Shown in pieces: positions 30,810 through 41,456 of a stretch of 64,000 nt of DNA. The notes under the pieces are model-generated. The model was given only the letters and a program-made list of their open reading frames with translations. It made no database searches and was not told where the DNA came from. The DNA is from Azolla caroliniana (lineage: Eukaryota > Polypodiophyta), in contig JBHGNT010000017.1 of NCBI GenBank assembly GCA_043228905.1, positions 18,414,001 through 18,478,000 on the forward strand, given 5' to 3'. The position numbers and the translations under genes are program-made. Each line of letters begins with the position of its first letter. Position 1 is the first letter of the stretch.

Positions 30810-32815
30810 ATGATCCAGAACAATGTTCTATACCTCTGGAACGGACACGTACATGCGTGCGATACACGAGGCCCCTCAAGGTACACACCGGATGAGGCGG
30901 CATGAAGAGGATAATGGAGGAAGTCCCAGCTCAAAACGCCAAGGCCATTCACTACTCGGCGTCGACAGGCATCCGCGTAGATAGAGAAGAGCGACCGCAT
31001 GCATCAGAAAGCTCATAGCATCCTCGTATGATATCGGATTTGAGAGCACAAACAGGTAAATCAAAACTCACGAAGTAGCCTATGATATGATATCATAAAA
31101 TCTAAAATTTGAAATTCAGGGCCAAAGACATGAAAGAAAAAGTAAAGTTGTGCCAGAAATACAGAAGAGACAGACAAGAGCGACCGCATGCATCAGAAAG
31201 CTTAGAGCGTCCTCGTATGATATCGGATTTCAGAGTTCAAATAGGTGAATCAAAGCTTAGAATGTATCGTATGAAATGATATCATTAAATCTAAAATTTG
31301 AAATTCAGGGCGAGAGAAATGCATCAAAAAGGTCATAGTGTCCTCGTAGGATATAATATTTCAGAGTTCAAATAGGTGAATCAAAGCTAACGAAGTAACC
31401 TATGATGTGATATCACAAAATCTAAATTTTGAAATTTAGGGCGAGATACATGAACGAAAAAGTAAAGTTTTGTCACAAATAAAGTTGAGACAGACAAGAG
31501 CGAGTGCATGCATTAGAAAGCTCATGATGTCTTCATATGATATCGGATTTTATAGTTCAAATAGGTGAATCAAGCTTAACGAAGTAGGCTATACCATGAT
31601 ATCAAAAAATCTAAAATTTGAAAATTCAGGGCGACAGACATCAAAGGAAAAGTAACATTGTGTCACAAATAAAGCAAAGACAGACAAGAGCGACCGCATG
31701 CATTAGAAATCTCATAACATCCTCGTATGATATCGGATTTCCGAGTTCAAATAGGTGAATCAAAGGTCACGAAGTACGCTATGATATGATATCATAAAAT
31801 CTAAATTCTAAAATTCAGAGTGAGAGACATGAAAGAAAAAGTAAAGTTGTGTCACAAATAAAGCAGAGATAGACAAGAGCGACAACATGCATCAAAAAGC
31901 TCATAGCGTCTTTGTATTATATCCGATTTCAGAGTTCAAATAAGAGAATCAAAGCTAACGAAGTAGCCTATGATATGATATCATAAAATCTAAATTTTGA
32001 AATTTAGGGTGAGAGACATGAATGAAAAAGTAAAATTTTGTCACAAATAAAATAGAGACAGAGGAGAGCGACCACATGCATCAAAAAACTCATGGCATCC
32101 TCGTATGATATCAGAATTCAGAGTTCAAATAGGTGAATCAAAGCTCAAAAAGTATCGTATGATATGTGGTGCGATGCCATCAGCCACATTCGAAGAGAGT
32201 GCGCTAATTTTGCTGAAGCACTCCAGAACAATGTTGTGTACCTCTAGAGCAGACATGTACATGCGTGCGATACGCGAGACCCCTCAAGGTACACACTGGA
32301 CGAGGTGGCATGAAGAGGATAATGGAGGAAGTCGCGGCTCGGAACGCCAAGGCCATTCACTACTCGGCGTCGACAGGCATCCGCGTAGATAGAGAAGAGC
32401 GACCGCATGCATCAGAAAGCTCATAGCATCTTCGTATGATATCAGAATTCAGGATAATAAAGCAGGGACAGAGAAGAGCGACTGCATGCATAAGAAAGCT
32501 CATAGCATCCTCGTATGATATCAAAATTCAGAGTTCAAATAGGTGAATCAAAGCTCACAAAGTAGCCTATGATATGTGGTGCGATGCCGTCAGCCACATC
32601 CTAATAGAGTGCACTAATTCCGCTGAAGCACTCTAGAACAATGTTATGTACCTATGGAATGGACGTGTACATGCATGCGATACGTGAGGCCCCTCAATGT
32701 AAACACCGGACGAGGTGACATAAAGAGGATAATGGAGGAAGTCGCGGCCCGGAACGCCGAGGCCAATCACTACTCGGCATCGACAGGGATCCACGTAGGT
32801 GGAGAGAAGGGTGCC
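30810..32815. repeat. Satellite-like tandem array, about 190 bp monomer with higher-order unit
   Basis: GAGCGACCGCATGCATCAGAAAGC-like landmarks recur at about 30987, 31178, 31499, 31688, 31878, 32068, 32398 and 32478. Most are 189-191 bp apart, with one slightly displaced copy near 31318. A second segment type (starting GTGGTGCGATGCC) appears at 32162 and 32576, 414 bp apart, and its later part also at 30812. Monomers are AT-rich and diverged. Short frames here are shadows. It begins exactly where C2b is cut off. Confidence 0.85.
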
Positions 32816-32913
32816 GCATCTAGAAGCAATATCGGATTTTGGCCGCTAGTATTGGAAGGCTTCTTAGGGGTGAGGCTACGGAAGGAAGAGACAGACCGCA
32901 CCGAGAAGGGGAT
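32816..32913. other. Edge of tandem array, nothing recognised
   Basis: Unique-looking sequence between the last satellite segment and the MITE. Confidence 0.4.
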
Positions 32914-33404
32914 CTAACAATCGGCAACGGTTCAGTTCGGTTTGGTTCGGTTTGAGAGGGTCCAAACCGAACCGTTTATTTTTATTTAAACTTGAACTAA
33001 ACTGCAAAACCGTTAAACCAAACCGTTAAACCATTAAACCGTAAAAACTGTAGTTTCGTGGTTCGGTTTCGGTTTTCAACATAAGTAAAATTTGTAAATT
33101 TTATAAAGTTTATAATATTTCATTATTTAGAATTTTTAGAATTTTTAAGATGTTCTTAAAATGTGAGGATAAGGTGTAAAAATGAAAAGATTGTTTAAAA
33201 ACAATTTTTTAAATTTTTTTTAAAAATAATTTAACAAATAAAAATAAAATCCATTAAACCGTTTAAACCGCGGTTTTTGATTGTTGAAACCAAACCGAAC
33301 CTTTTAAAAAACCTAAACCTAAACCGAACCGTTAAGTTGTTAAGCTGTTCAACCGCGATTTCGCGGTTCGGTTTGGTTCAAACTGAACTGTTGTCGATTG
33401 TTAG
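32914..33404. mobile_element. MITE-like element with long inverted ends
   Basis: The ends CTAACAATCGGCAACGGTTC and CGATTGTTAG (reverse complement CTAACAATCG) continue as an imperfect inverted repeat of about 30 bp. Many GGTTCGGTTTGG/CCAAACCGAACC words fill the body in both orientations, around an AT-rich centre. There is no coding capacity. No convincing TSD could be read, so the superfamily is open. Confidence 0.6.
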
Positions 33405-34600
33405 GCGAATCCAAGAGTGCACCGGATGGAATGATCCGGTAGAATCTTCAATATGGTTGTTTAATTCTAGTTTGTTTAAACCTAGATTGATTGTTTGTAT
33501 GTCCAGGTGGTGCAGAAAATTAGTGAGAACCCAAGGCCTCTGGTTATTGATCTAGAATTTTCTGGGTAATTTCTAGGCTTATATTCCGTTCTTTGATTTT
33601 GATAGGGTTGTTTGCAACAGTATGCTATGATTGCTAATGTGTGTTGGGTTTGTTCGGGTTGGTGTGCCTTTTTCATTGCCTCTTCTTGTCTTATATAATT
33701 TATGAGGTCAATAAGAGTTGTGTTTGTGTTGAAATTTTGGGTGGTCATGAAAGTGCTCCATTATGGTGGCAATGCACCTAATAGGAGAAGTCTTTGAAAC
33801 TTTGATTCTATTTCAACTCCCAACGTAAGACAAACATCTAGTTTGTGTTTCCGTGAGTTTATAAATGCACACATATCCTCTTCTTCATGCATCTTTAAAA
33901 TTACTAATGAGTTTAAAGTCATGACCTAATTTTCGTCTATAGTTGGTTCGAATTCGTTCTTCAAGTCGATCCACATGGTGTTTGCAGTGCAACAATTTTT
34001 TATCGCATTAGCTTGCTGGTCCTCCAGATTCGACATAATTTCTAGTTTTGCGGCTAGATCTTTTTCTTCCCATGCAGGCTAATTCAGGTCTAACGTTGTG
34101 GGTTGTGTCTCTCTGCCCTCAACAATTGCCCATAATTTCAGTTGTTTGAATATGAGAGTCATTTTGCTACTCCAGACTCTGTAGTTGGTGCTATCCAATC
34201 TGCTAATTGTTGTTTTTCTATACAAGAAAGTTTGGGATGATGAAGGAGTTGCATGAGCCATGGTTGAATAAAAGAAATTCAGAACCGGGGGTGTACAAGT
34301 TTTTGAAACAGGTAAGAATTCTGGCCTATTGAGTGATTTGTTGATTCTGTTTGCTATTTTTCTATAAGGTCTTTGAAGAGGGTGAGAATTCTAGCCTATT
34401 TGAGTGATTTGTTGATTATGTTCTCTGTTTCTCTATAATAGGATATGGAACCTTGCTCTGATACCATGTAGAAAAACAGAGACAGGGAAATAGAGAGAAA
34501 GATGAATTCTGTTTAGAAATTTCTTGTTGCTCTTCTCTCCTCAATTAGAGAGAGGCGTGTATTGTTTTCTTATAGAATACATAATGTCTATTCATGCGAC
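33405..34600 (-). mobile_element. Copia fragment C3 (gag, primer site, partial 5' LTR)
   Basis: Minus-strand order: LTR piece 34467-34600 (its TG end at 34467), primer-binding site TGGTATCAGAGC (34466-34455) complementary to initiator tRNA-Met, leader, gag. The LTR is interrupted at 34600 by element X and should resume at about 59357. The 3' part is missing. Confidence 0.75.
33490..34261 (-). pseudogene. C3 Copia gag fragment
   Basis: The frame from ATG 34261 encodes RLDSTNYRVWSSKMTLIF and LKLWAIVEGRE, the typical N-terminus of plant Copia Gag (UBN2-like). It continues through stops with MWIDLKNEFE and LLLLGALPP motifs to about 33490, where it loses similarity. At least three stops; no zinc knuckle or pol remains. 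Confidence 0.75.
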
Positions 34601-34624
34601 TGTCATAGACAAAATACCACATGG

Positions 34625-34702
34625 AATGGTGGGGGTTGAACCCGTGATTTTCTAGTTTTATTGGGAAACCTTGCAAGTTAAACTACATCCATCAATGGAT
34701 TA
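34625..34702 (-). repeat. tRNA-like module in X 5' LTR (decayed A box)
   Basis: Minus strand: B box GGTTCAACCCCC at 34643-34630. The A box position holds GTAGTTTAACTTGC, degraded relative to the partner LTR. Confidence 0.55.
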
Positions 34703-34930
34703 TCGCATTGTATAAGATTCAACTTATTTCATTATAGATTGATCACAAGAACTTTCAAGAACCTTCTAGAGAATGCATCTTCATGCGCTCTCTAGAAGTT
34801 TCCATGCACTCTCTAGAAGTCTTCTAGCTTTCATGCATACCTCCACATTCTTGTATAAAGACTGGGGTGCCCCTTGATTACAATCAAGGTGAATAATGTT
34901 AGGAAACAGGTCCCTCCGGATGGGAAGTGA

Positions 34931-35195
34931 GATGTACCCGGCATCGGAAGACCCGGTGAGAATTGGATGAGTAGTACCCGGCAACGGAAGACCCGGTGAG
35001 AACCGGATGAGCAGTACCCGGCAAGAGCCGGATGGTGAAGACCCGGTGAGAACCGAATGAAGAGTACCCGGCCGTGGAAGACCCGGTGAGAACCGTTTGA
35101 AGGAGTACCCGGCTACGGAAGACCCGGTGAGAACCGGATGAGGAGTACCCGGCAAGAGCCGGATGGTGAAGGCCCGGTGAGAAGTGCTCACCGGA
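34931..35195. repeat. Minisatellite in S1 LTR
   Basis: About six imperfect copies of a roughly 39 bp unit containing TACCCGGCAACGGAAGACCC and GGTGAGAACCGGATGA. It explains the Ser/Gly/Pro/His frames on the minus strand. Confidence 0.85.
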
Positions 35196-35360
35196 TGAAG
35201 GGACATATTTGTAAATATGTTTCTGAGAGTCCATCGGGGCTATATTTGTAAATAGTCGAAAAATCATATTAGTATAAATATGACTTAGGGCAAACAGAGA
35301 AAGATGATAGTTGTTGTCATTCTTGTTGGCGCAAGATTAGAGCGCGCAACTGTGTACAGA

Positions 35361-36768
35361 AAGAAGAAGAAAGAAAGAAAGATATATTAACGTCTTCTAA
35401 GGCCAAAATTGGCCCATGAGACAAATGGTGTACAACAAAAATGGGATATTTACCCATTCATCGAAAGTAAAAATAAAAATAAGATAAAATAGAGTTTAAG
35501 CTAAATAGTTCTAAGAAAACAACAAACATGTTCTATATAAAAAACATGTTCTACAATGAGAATGATTCTATACTAGGCCTAATTTCATTTCCATCCAAGT
35601 CTCTCGAAGAGAAGCGGGGGGTCAAAGGGTTGCCATGATGTGGATGTGGCCCGTGGTCCCCATGTAAGAGGTACCCCAACCATAGCTTCGAGTCGACGTA
35701 GCTCACGTTCCCTTATCTTCTTAATCTTTTCTACTCCACGTTGACTTGTGTTGAAGCCCAACATCCGAGGACGTTTGGTTGCTCTTTGTATTTCTGCTTC
35801 CTCAAGGGAGAGGCCGAGCGGCATAAGTGTATCCACATTCATCGTCTCCCCATGTTCCTGAAAAATTACACTAGGTACATGTTGATGAGTAGTAAAAGGG
35901 TTATGATTAACACTTTGTAATTTATCCTCCCTATGTTGTTTTAGCTCTAAGATATACCTACCTAGTCTCTTTACACTCGGGGTATCTAATAGTTTGGAGA
36001 GGGTGGGAGAGGGTCCTAGTATGTCTTGGTATTCCGCCCGTATCTCGGCATAAGTTGGGCACTTGCATGTGAAGTGATACTCATCCTCTATCTCTATGTG
36101 GCATAACCTACATAGCCTTTCCTCTCTAGGGACTCTATTAGCTCGACCATTCTCAATCTCAAGTTGGTGAGATGATATCCTAAGTTGTCCAATGGCCACC
36201 CTTAGTGCATTTGATAAGAAAGTATCTAGGTATCTTGGTCGTGTAATAAACCCTAACTTAGAGAAGTGCAAGAAGTGTTCCTTATAGTACACCATTTTAG
36301 ATGGGAGTGGCTCTCGTGGGGTGATCCATTTGTATCGAGTGTAGATTTGCCATATTTCTTGGCGTATCACTTTATTACGATCTTCACGAGAGATTAAAGT
36401 TTGATCAGTCCCATGGTTGTACTTAAGGGGAGGTAGGTTATTAATGTCTATGCCATTTGCAAATAACCAACTCACCACAATGCTATACCAAGAGTTGGTG
36501 TCTCCAGACACATGTAAGGATCGGGATGCCTCAAAGGCTCGACGGGATATCCTATCTTGTGGTTGACTATGTATCCGATGAATAAAAGCTACCACTTGAA
36601 AGAGTGCTTCTACTAACATCGGGGGTAGGCTAAACTCCGCTCTAATAATGTCATGTGGTACTGTCGATTTGCTTCGGAGTTGACGTGATAACATCACCAC
36701 TAAAGGTCTCTCCAATTGCGTCCACATGAAAGATGGTAGACCTGGAGCCCATACTACTGATGCATACA
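35361..36768 (-). mobile_element. LINE copy A, 5'-truncated
   Basis: The 3' end is the same as LINE B (GACGTTAATATATC then TTTC repeats on the minus strand). Similarity to LINE B ends at GATGCATACA (36768), the usual 5' truncation. TACAGAAAGA (35355-35364) and TACAGAGAGA (36765-36774) are a likely TSD. Inserted into S1. Confidence 0.8.
35585..36727 (-). pseudogene. LINE A C-terminal domain, open frame
   Basis: 380 codons without a stop. They cover the region after RT, with RSKSTVPHDIIRAEF, LPPLKYNHGTDQTLI, and a Cys/His zinc-binding motif LCRLCHIEIEDEYHFTCKCP. That last motif is the type found at the C-terminus of many non-LTR retrotransposon ORF2 proteins. RT and endonuclease are absent through 5' truncation, so this is a dead fragment despite the open frame. 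It aligns with 42830-43990 of LINE B, which has more lesions. Confidence 0.75.
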
Positions 36769-37356
36769 GAGAGAGTGAGAGAGAGGAAGAGGTTGTTGCC
36801 TTTGTTGTAATCGCCGCTTGTGGCGAAGATAGAAAGCTCGAGGTCGTTGCTTCGGTGCTTTACCATTTGTACATTCTGACATAGTGATAGTTTGCAGTCT
36901 GTGGGCTGCCGTGGTTTTTTCCCTAGTTTGGGTTTTTCCACGTTAACATCCTGTGTTCTCTTCTCTCCATTGTGTCATGCATTCATTCCCCGTCTTTCTA
37001 TGTTTTTTTTTATTCTAAGCTCGGTTGTGGCCGAGCGTTGTTCATCGGGAGCGTGTGTTCCTGTCAAACAACACCAGTTACGAAACCATATACAGTTCTT
37101 GTTTATTTGTCTATTCTCTCTCTCTTGCTTGTTCTCTTGTCTAAGCTCTCTCTCCCACTCTCTTAATATTGAGCCTTGTCTACTTGTCCTTGACAATCTT
37201 GTGGTCTTGCTTATGATCTCGCTCTCCCTTAGCCTCATTCCACCCGTTCGTGACAGTTTGTTCACCTTCCCAATTTCTCAGCCTCAGCATGTTAGATCTT
37301 ACCGAGATAATAAATCATTACGGGAATCGTTACGGAAGCTTCAAGTTGGAACACCG

Positions 37357-37830
37357 ATGGAACTCGAAGGAAAAAACAACTCTCCTCCTAAATCAACAAA
37401 TTTTCTGCCTATAGAGCCTGGTTCCTCGTCTAGGCTTTCTCCAACTCCTCCCCATCCCACTACAAGTATGGAGCCCAAGATTAGTTTACTTGACAAGTTC
37501 GATGGCACAAGGAAGCACTTACGAGGGTTCATAAATCAGATCAAGCTTATTATCCAACTACAACCTCAATGGTATGCAAATGATTTTCATCAAGTTGGTC
37601 TCATTGGAACCCTTCTGTCCAGAGCTGCAGAAGCTTGGTTTGCACCATTGGTCGAAACTTCATCACCACTTCTACAAAATTTTCCTGCCTTTTTGGCAGA
37701 GTTTGAGGCAACATTTGGGGATACAGACCGACGCCGAACTAGCATCACCAAACTCTATTCATTACATCAAGGTATGCGTCTGGTATCCATTTATGCCTCT
37801 GAATTTAGACAATTAGCATGTCATGTTTAG
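37357..37830 (+). pseudogene. X gag, N-terminal part
   Basis: After a Pro/Ser-rich stretch comes a capsid-type region: LLDKFDGTRKHLRGFINQIK, VGLIGTLLSRAAEAWFAPL and ASEFRQLACHV. This pattern is that of Gag from Ty3 elements of the sushi/fungal-chromovirus type. The frame hits TAG at 37828, four bases before element Y starts. The listed start is the ATG at 37357; the frame is open further upstream through the LTR, which is not coding. Confidence 0.8.
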
Positions 37831-37834
37831 TGGG

Positions 37835-38301
37835 TGTTTTCCGTCGGAATCGTAACCGACAAATAGAAGCGTAGAAATATTATAATATAGTAAAGCATTA
37901 AGAAATGCATGTAATGGTTCACGCGGGAAGTGTGAACGGCTAGAAGCACTGTGTATATAAAGGGCAAAAATCCTCTGTAAGAGGGAGCGTGTAATTTTGG
38001 AGTATAGAGTGTTTTCTAATAGAATACTATCTTCTCTAATCTCTGTGCATATCTATGGTTTTCTCTGCTACGTTCTTTGTTTCTCTACTGCATACTGTTA
38101 ATCGTAAGGGTGTAGGCGTAAGTGTGGATACTAGTGCACTTCCTAAGGAGTTCAGTTGTAGCCGTCCCCCTTTTATGCTACTAGGATACAAGGGAGTATC
38201 CCATTACAATTTACGGTAAAACGGTTCTATTCCTTGTAACACAGTCACCTTGAGGTCTATGTCGAAGGACTGAGCGTAGACAATGTTCCTAATCGGTAAC
38301 A
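37835..38301 (+). repeat. Y 5' LTR
   Basis: 467 bp. The first about 160 bp match 40750-40908. TATATAAAGGG at about 37953 is a TATA candidate. Confidence 0.8.
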
Positions 38302-38580
38302 CTTTTGGCATGCTTGGTGATCTCTGATTTCTCGCAAACGAACAGCAAGGGATTGATGTCTAGCCATAGACGGCCCAGAGAACCGACCAGACAAGTATGA
38401 CCACTCACGAGGTCCATCACATGCCAGACAGAGGAGTGCGCAAGGCAAAAACCTCGCCTTAGTGATATCTGTCTGGACCACAAAGTCGACTCCATGCTCA
38501 CCCAACACCGCGACGTCAAGCAGGAAGTTCTGTCACCACACAAGTACCGTGATCTTTCCCTGCCCACCATCGCATCCAGA

Positions 38581-39600
38581 ATGGCCTTCTCCTACCCACG
38601 CTTTAATGGCGAAACAGACGCCGCAAGCCACAACCGGCTATTCCTGAATGTTTGGAACGCAAATCACATAGCGCAGCGATTTCCAGAAGAGGAAGCGCAC
38701 CAGTAAAAAATGACAGAGTTTGGCTTAACTCTAGATGGTAGAGCCGCGTTTTGGCATTCACAGATGGATCTACCAGCAATCCACACCTTCAACCAGTTTT
38801 AGTCCGCATTTCTGCGATTTTTTCATCGGAGGGTACCTAAACGCGAAATCATTGGGCAATTCTACACAATCAAGTCGCTGCCAGCAAAATCGGTCACGAA
38901 CTTTAGCTTACGCTTCCAAAATCTACGGCGGAAATTAGAACAAGCCCCGATAGATGACGAGGCTAGGGAAACGTTTTTGGCAGCCCTGCGGCGGCCTATC
39001 AGGACGACGCTCAACACACGTAGTGTGAAAGGGGAAATAGCTAACATGGTCATCGAGCGAGCATTATAGCTTGAGTTGGACGAAGAGGAGGAAGGATTTT
39101 CTCTGCCCTCATTACGACAGGCTTTGCCTCAGGATGAGGAATGCCACTTTCGTCAGCCCATTTAGTGCACGATTTGCCTCAATTCTGGGCATTCCGCGGT
39201 GGAATACAATATGCGAATTCACTACCCAATTTGTCACTCAAAGGCACACACGGTCAAGCAATGTGAGTACAATATTCTGAACAGACCTACGCCCATAGTA
39301 GGACGCGTAGAACCACAACGACCACCTCGCCGAAATGATCTAGGGCGCCAAGAGGAACAACCCCGATATACGATGACCAGTACTACCGTAATCACCGGAA
39401 TAACAACGATTCCAATGAAGAGGAGCCAGAGGAAGAGGAATATCGAGGCAACCACCGGTATAATAAAGGAGGGCATTGTTACGACAACCACCGTTCAACG
39501 AATAAGCGTGGTGGATTCAATGGGCCGCACTCACAAGGAAAGCATTGGCAATACGCGAGGACCTAGCACAAGATTATCGCACACTAGCGGACCAACACTA
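38581..39600 (+). pseudogene. Y gag, decayed
   Basis: Across three frames it reads FSYPRFNGETDAASHNRLFL, FGLTLDGRAAFWHSQ, FLRFFHRRVPKREIIGQFYT and APIDDEARETFLAALRRPIR. Two knuckles follow: CTICLNSGHSAVEY, which lost its last Cys, and a damaged second one. The block order and words match G1 gag residues about 215-450. Stops at several points (for example after EEAHQ and FNQF) make it non-coding. Confidence 0.8.
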
Positions 39601-39614
39601 TGAGGGACTCGCGT

Positions 39615-40278
39615 TGTCGTGATGTGGCATGTCTAGTGCGAGAAAAAATCAAAAATTGAGGATCCACACACATTTCACGAATACTTGTAAAAATGAAAAT
39701 AAATAAACCTAGGTCACAATGGCATTGAGTTCATGTAGAGGGTTGCAAGTAGGATTTGAACCTTGCACCTCTAAGATAAGAGGCAATTACCTTACCACTA
39801 AAGCTACTACTAAGTGCTTTAGATGTTCTATATTTCTTTCTCATATTCAGTATTCCGTAGGAAACAAACGAACAAAACCGTGTACACAAAACCACGGTTT
39901 TAAGCCCATGGTTTCCTGCATGTCTCAAAGCAAAACTGTGTGCATAGAAACCATGGCTCCAAGCCCATGGTTTTGTGCATGGACAAGCCTATAAAACCCC
40001 TAGTACGGCTTGTGCAAGGGGGGGGCTCAATATGATATGACCATCATCATCACCATCAATAATATAAGCTTCTATTTCTTCTTCTTCGCATCTATCTTGT
40101 AATTATTTATCTACTTCTCAAAGTGTACAATCTTCAATCTTCTCAAGTGTAATAGGTCTTCCTCCAATCTTACATTCACATCGTCCTCTTCTCAATACCT
40201 TGACGGACATCCTCCTTGGTCCAAGACCCCGGTGGTCCCGCTCAAGCGAAGCACGCTCGCACGCGCATCTTCGCGACA
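39615..40278 (+). mobile_element. W-family LTR, copy W2 (solo), inside Y
   Basis: TGTCGTGATGTGGC to TCTTCGCGACA, about 664 bp. Contains CCTATAAAACC (TATA candidate) and tandem words around ACCACGGTTTTAAGCCCATGG. Flanks GCGT and GCAT would be a 4 bp TSD with one mismatch. Related in inverted orientation to the Z LTR at 41457-42172. Confidence 0.65.
39740..39812 (-). repeat. tRNA-like module in W2
   Basis: Minus strand A box TAGCTTTAGTGGT (39806-39794) and B box GGTTCAAATCC (39762-39752). The CCTCT/AGAGG words between them could form an anticodon-like stem. It lies antisense to the LTR. Confidence 0.55.
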
Positions 40279-40749
40279 GCATAGCTACTGAACAATTTCG
40301 GCAAAAGTTAGGAGGAATGTTTCATTGAATCATGGAAGCAGGCAGCATGCGGCAAAGAGCGGAGCCCATCGCGATACCGGAAGGTGACACCACCGAACAG
40401 GAGGAACCTCAACTCAATTCACTGGAGAGGACAACTACGGCCGGCAACACTGAGGAAGTAATGGACAGGAAAGAGCCTCAGCCTACGGAGAGCCCGCCGA
40501 TGGAAGAGCCAGCCACAGTAGAATAGAATGAACTAGCAAACCGGGTCCGCCCATGCCAGGAGAAGTTGACGCCATGGAAAACCCCACCAAGAAAGTACAA
40601 GACATGCAATTGTGCAACGACGCGCCTATGGGCACTACGCCGTCCCCGGACCAGTATGTAGGAGCAGAACCAAACATCCGGGATATTTTGGAGGAAGACT
40701 AGAGGGATGGGTCCGATATGCCATGGCACTGTCCCACAGGCGTGCCAGG
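40279..40749 (+). pseudogene. Y 3' frame remnant and sequence before 3' LTR
   Basis: 64 codons at 40332-40526 (Glu/Pro/Thr-rich) look like a tail of the accessory third gene seen in G1. Then 40729-40747 reads CTGTCCCACAGGCGTGCCA just before the 3' LTR. The same 19 bases bar one lie at the identical place in G1 (8494-8476, minus strand). Confidence 0.55.
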
Positions 40750-40908
40750 TGTTGTCTGCCGGAATCATAACCGACGGACAGAAGCGCAGAAACATTATAA
40801 TATAGTAAAGTGTTAAGAAACGCACGTAATGGTTCACGCGGGAAGCGTGAACAACTAGAAGCCCTGTGTATGTAGAGGGCAGAAATCCTCTGTAAGAGGG
40901 AGCGTACA

Positions 40909-41398
40909 AAGTCTTTTCCTCCTCAAGCAGCACTTGGTCTGTGGCGGGGAGACGACGAAACATTTGGTCAAACTCGTCGTACACCCTCAAAGCGCTCATC
41001 CTCTTATTCTTCTTTTCTATCCACTTCATTAAGGCATGTGAAGTCATCCTCGACAAATCTTCTGTCGCGAACTCCACTAATATTGCTCTTTCAAACTCTG
41101 ACCACATTGTCTTCCTTTCTTGAAGCTCGATGACCCGCCTTTGGACGTTGTTGGCGACAAATCGCTTGAAACTTGAGATTTGGCGTGCTTCAGACATGTC
41201 CCTTTGATTCATCTCCCTTTTGTATACATCCAGGAACTTCGTAATGTTCCTTCCATCAAATTGACCCTCGATCTCCACGACACAGTTGACGGCCTTCTCC
41301 ACGCTCGCATCGTTGTCCCGAGATCTCATCATTTGTTCGAAGATTATCATCATTCTTTCGAACTCTCCCATTTGATTGCTTGAGGATGCCATCTCCAA
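40909..41398 (-). pseudogene. Z gag, C-terminally truncated
   Basis: From ATG 41398: EFERMMIIFEQMM, then IEGQFDGRNITKFLDVYKRE, RRVIELQERKTMWSEFERAI and FATEDLSRMTSHALMKWIEK. This is a gag type common in plant Gypsy elements. The frame is open to the junction at 40909 and continues only into foreign Y LTR sequence. Confidence 0.7.
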
Positions 41399-41456
41399 GG
41401 ATTCGTCGATCCTCGTCTTGATCCTTCCTACCGCTTCTTCACGTCACCAAGTAAGA

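Larger units (their letters stand above)
34897..37066 (+). mobile_element. Solo LTR S1 (Copia-like) with truncated LINE inside
   Basis: Starts TGTTAGGAAACAGG and ends GTTCCTGTCA, flanked by AATAA (34892-34896) and AACAA (37067-37071). The intact X 3' LTR has a single AACAA there, which proves the insertion. It carries TTTTTCCCTAG and GGGTTTTTCCACGTTAACA near its end, typical of plant Copia LTRs. Its start resembles S2 (63207) and the C4 LTR. Without the LINE it is about 770 bp. Confidence 0.85.
34601..37255 (+). repeat. X 5' LTR, split by solo LTR S1
   Basis: 34601-34896 plus 37072-37255 together give 480 bp collinear with 58869-59351 (483 bp). The shared sequence includes GCATCTTCATGCGCTCTC, CTCTTAATATTGAGCC and CTTGACAATCTTGTGGTC. 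After the LTR comes GTTTGTTCACC, with no TGG primer site evident. Confidence 0.85.
37835..40908 (+). mobile_element. Element Y: gag-only relative of G1, 3' LTR truncated
   Basis: 5' LTR 37835-38301 (TGTTTTCCGTCGG to CGGTAACA). It is followed by CTTTTGGCATGC, matching the G1 layout of LTR, then TTTTGGC primer site. Then come gag (38581-39600), a nested W-family LTR, a short 3' frame and a 3' LTR beginning at 40750 that breaks off at 40908. No protease, RT or integrase. The gag is clearly homologous to G1 gag. Either a non-autonomous derivative or a deletion product. Confidence 0.8.

Noticed and set aside
30810-32815. Regular repeats considered as a CRISPR array.
   Set aside because: Units of about 190 bp without short conserved repeats and unique spacers, in plant DNA; this is a satellite.
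32105-32917. Small frames in the satellite region.
   Set aside because: They repeat with the array and show no domain.
36892-37830. 312-codon frame as one gene.
   Set aside because: The first half lies in the S1 and X LTRs; only the part from about 37357 is gag.
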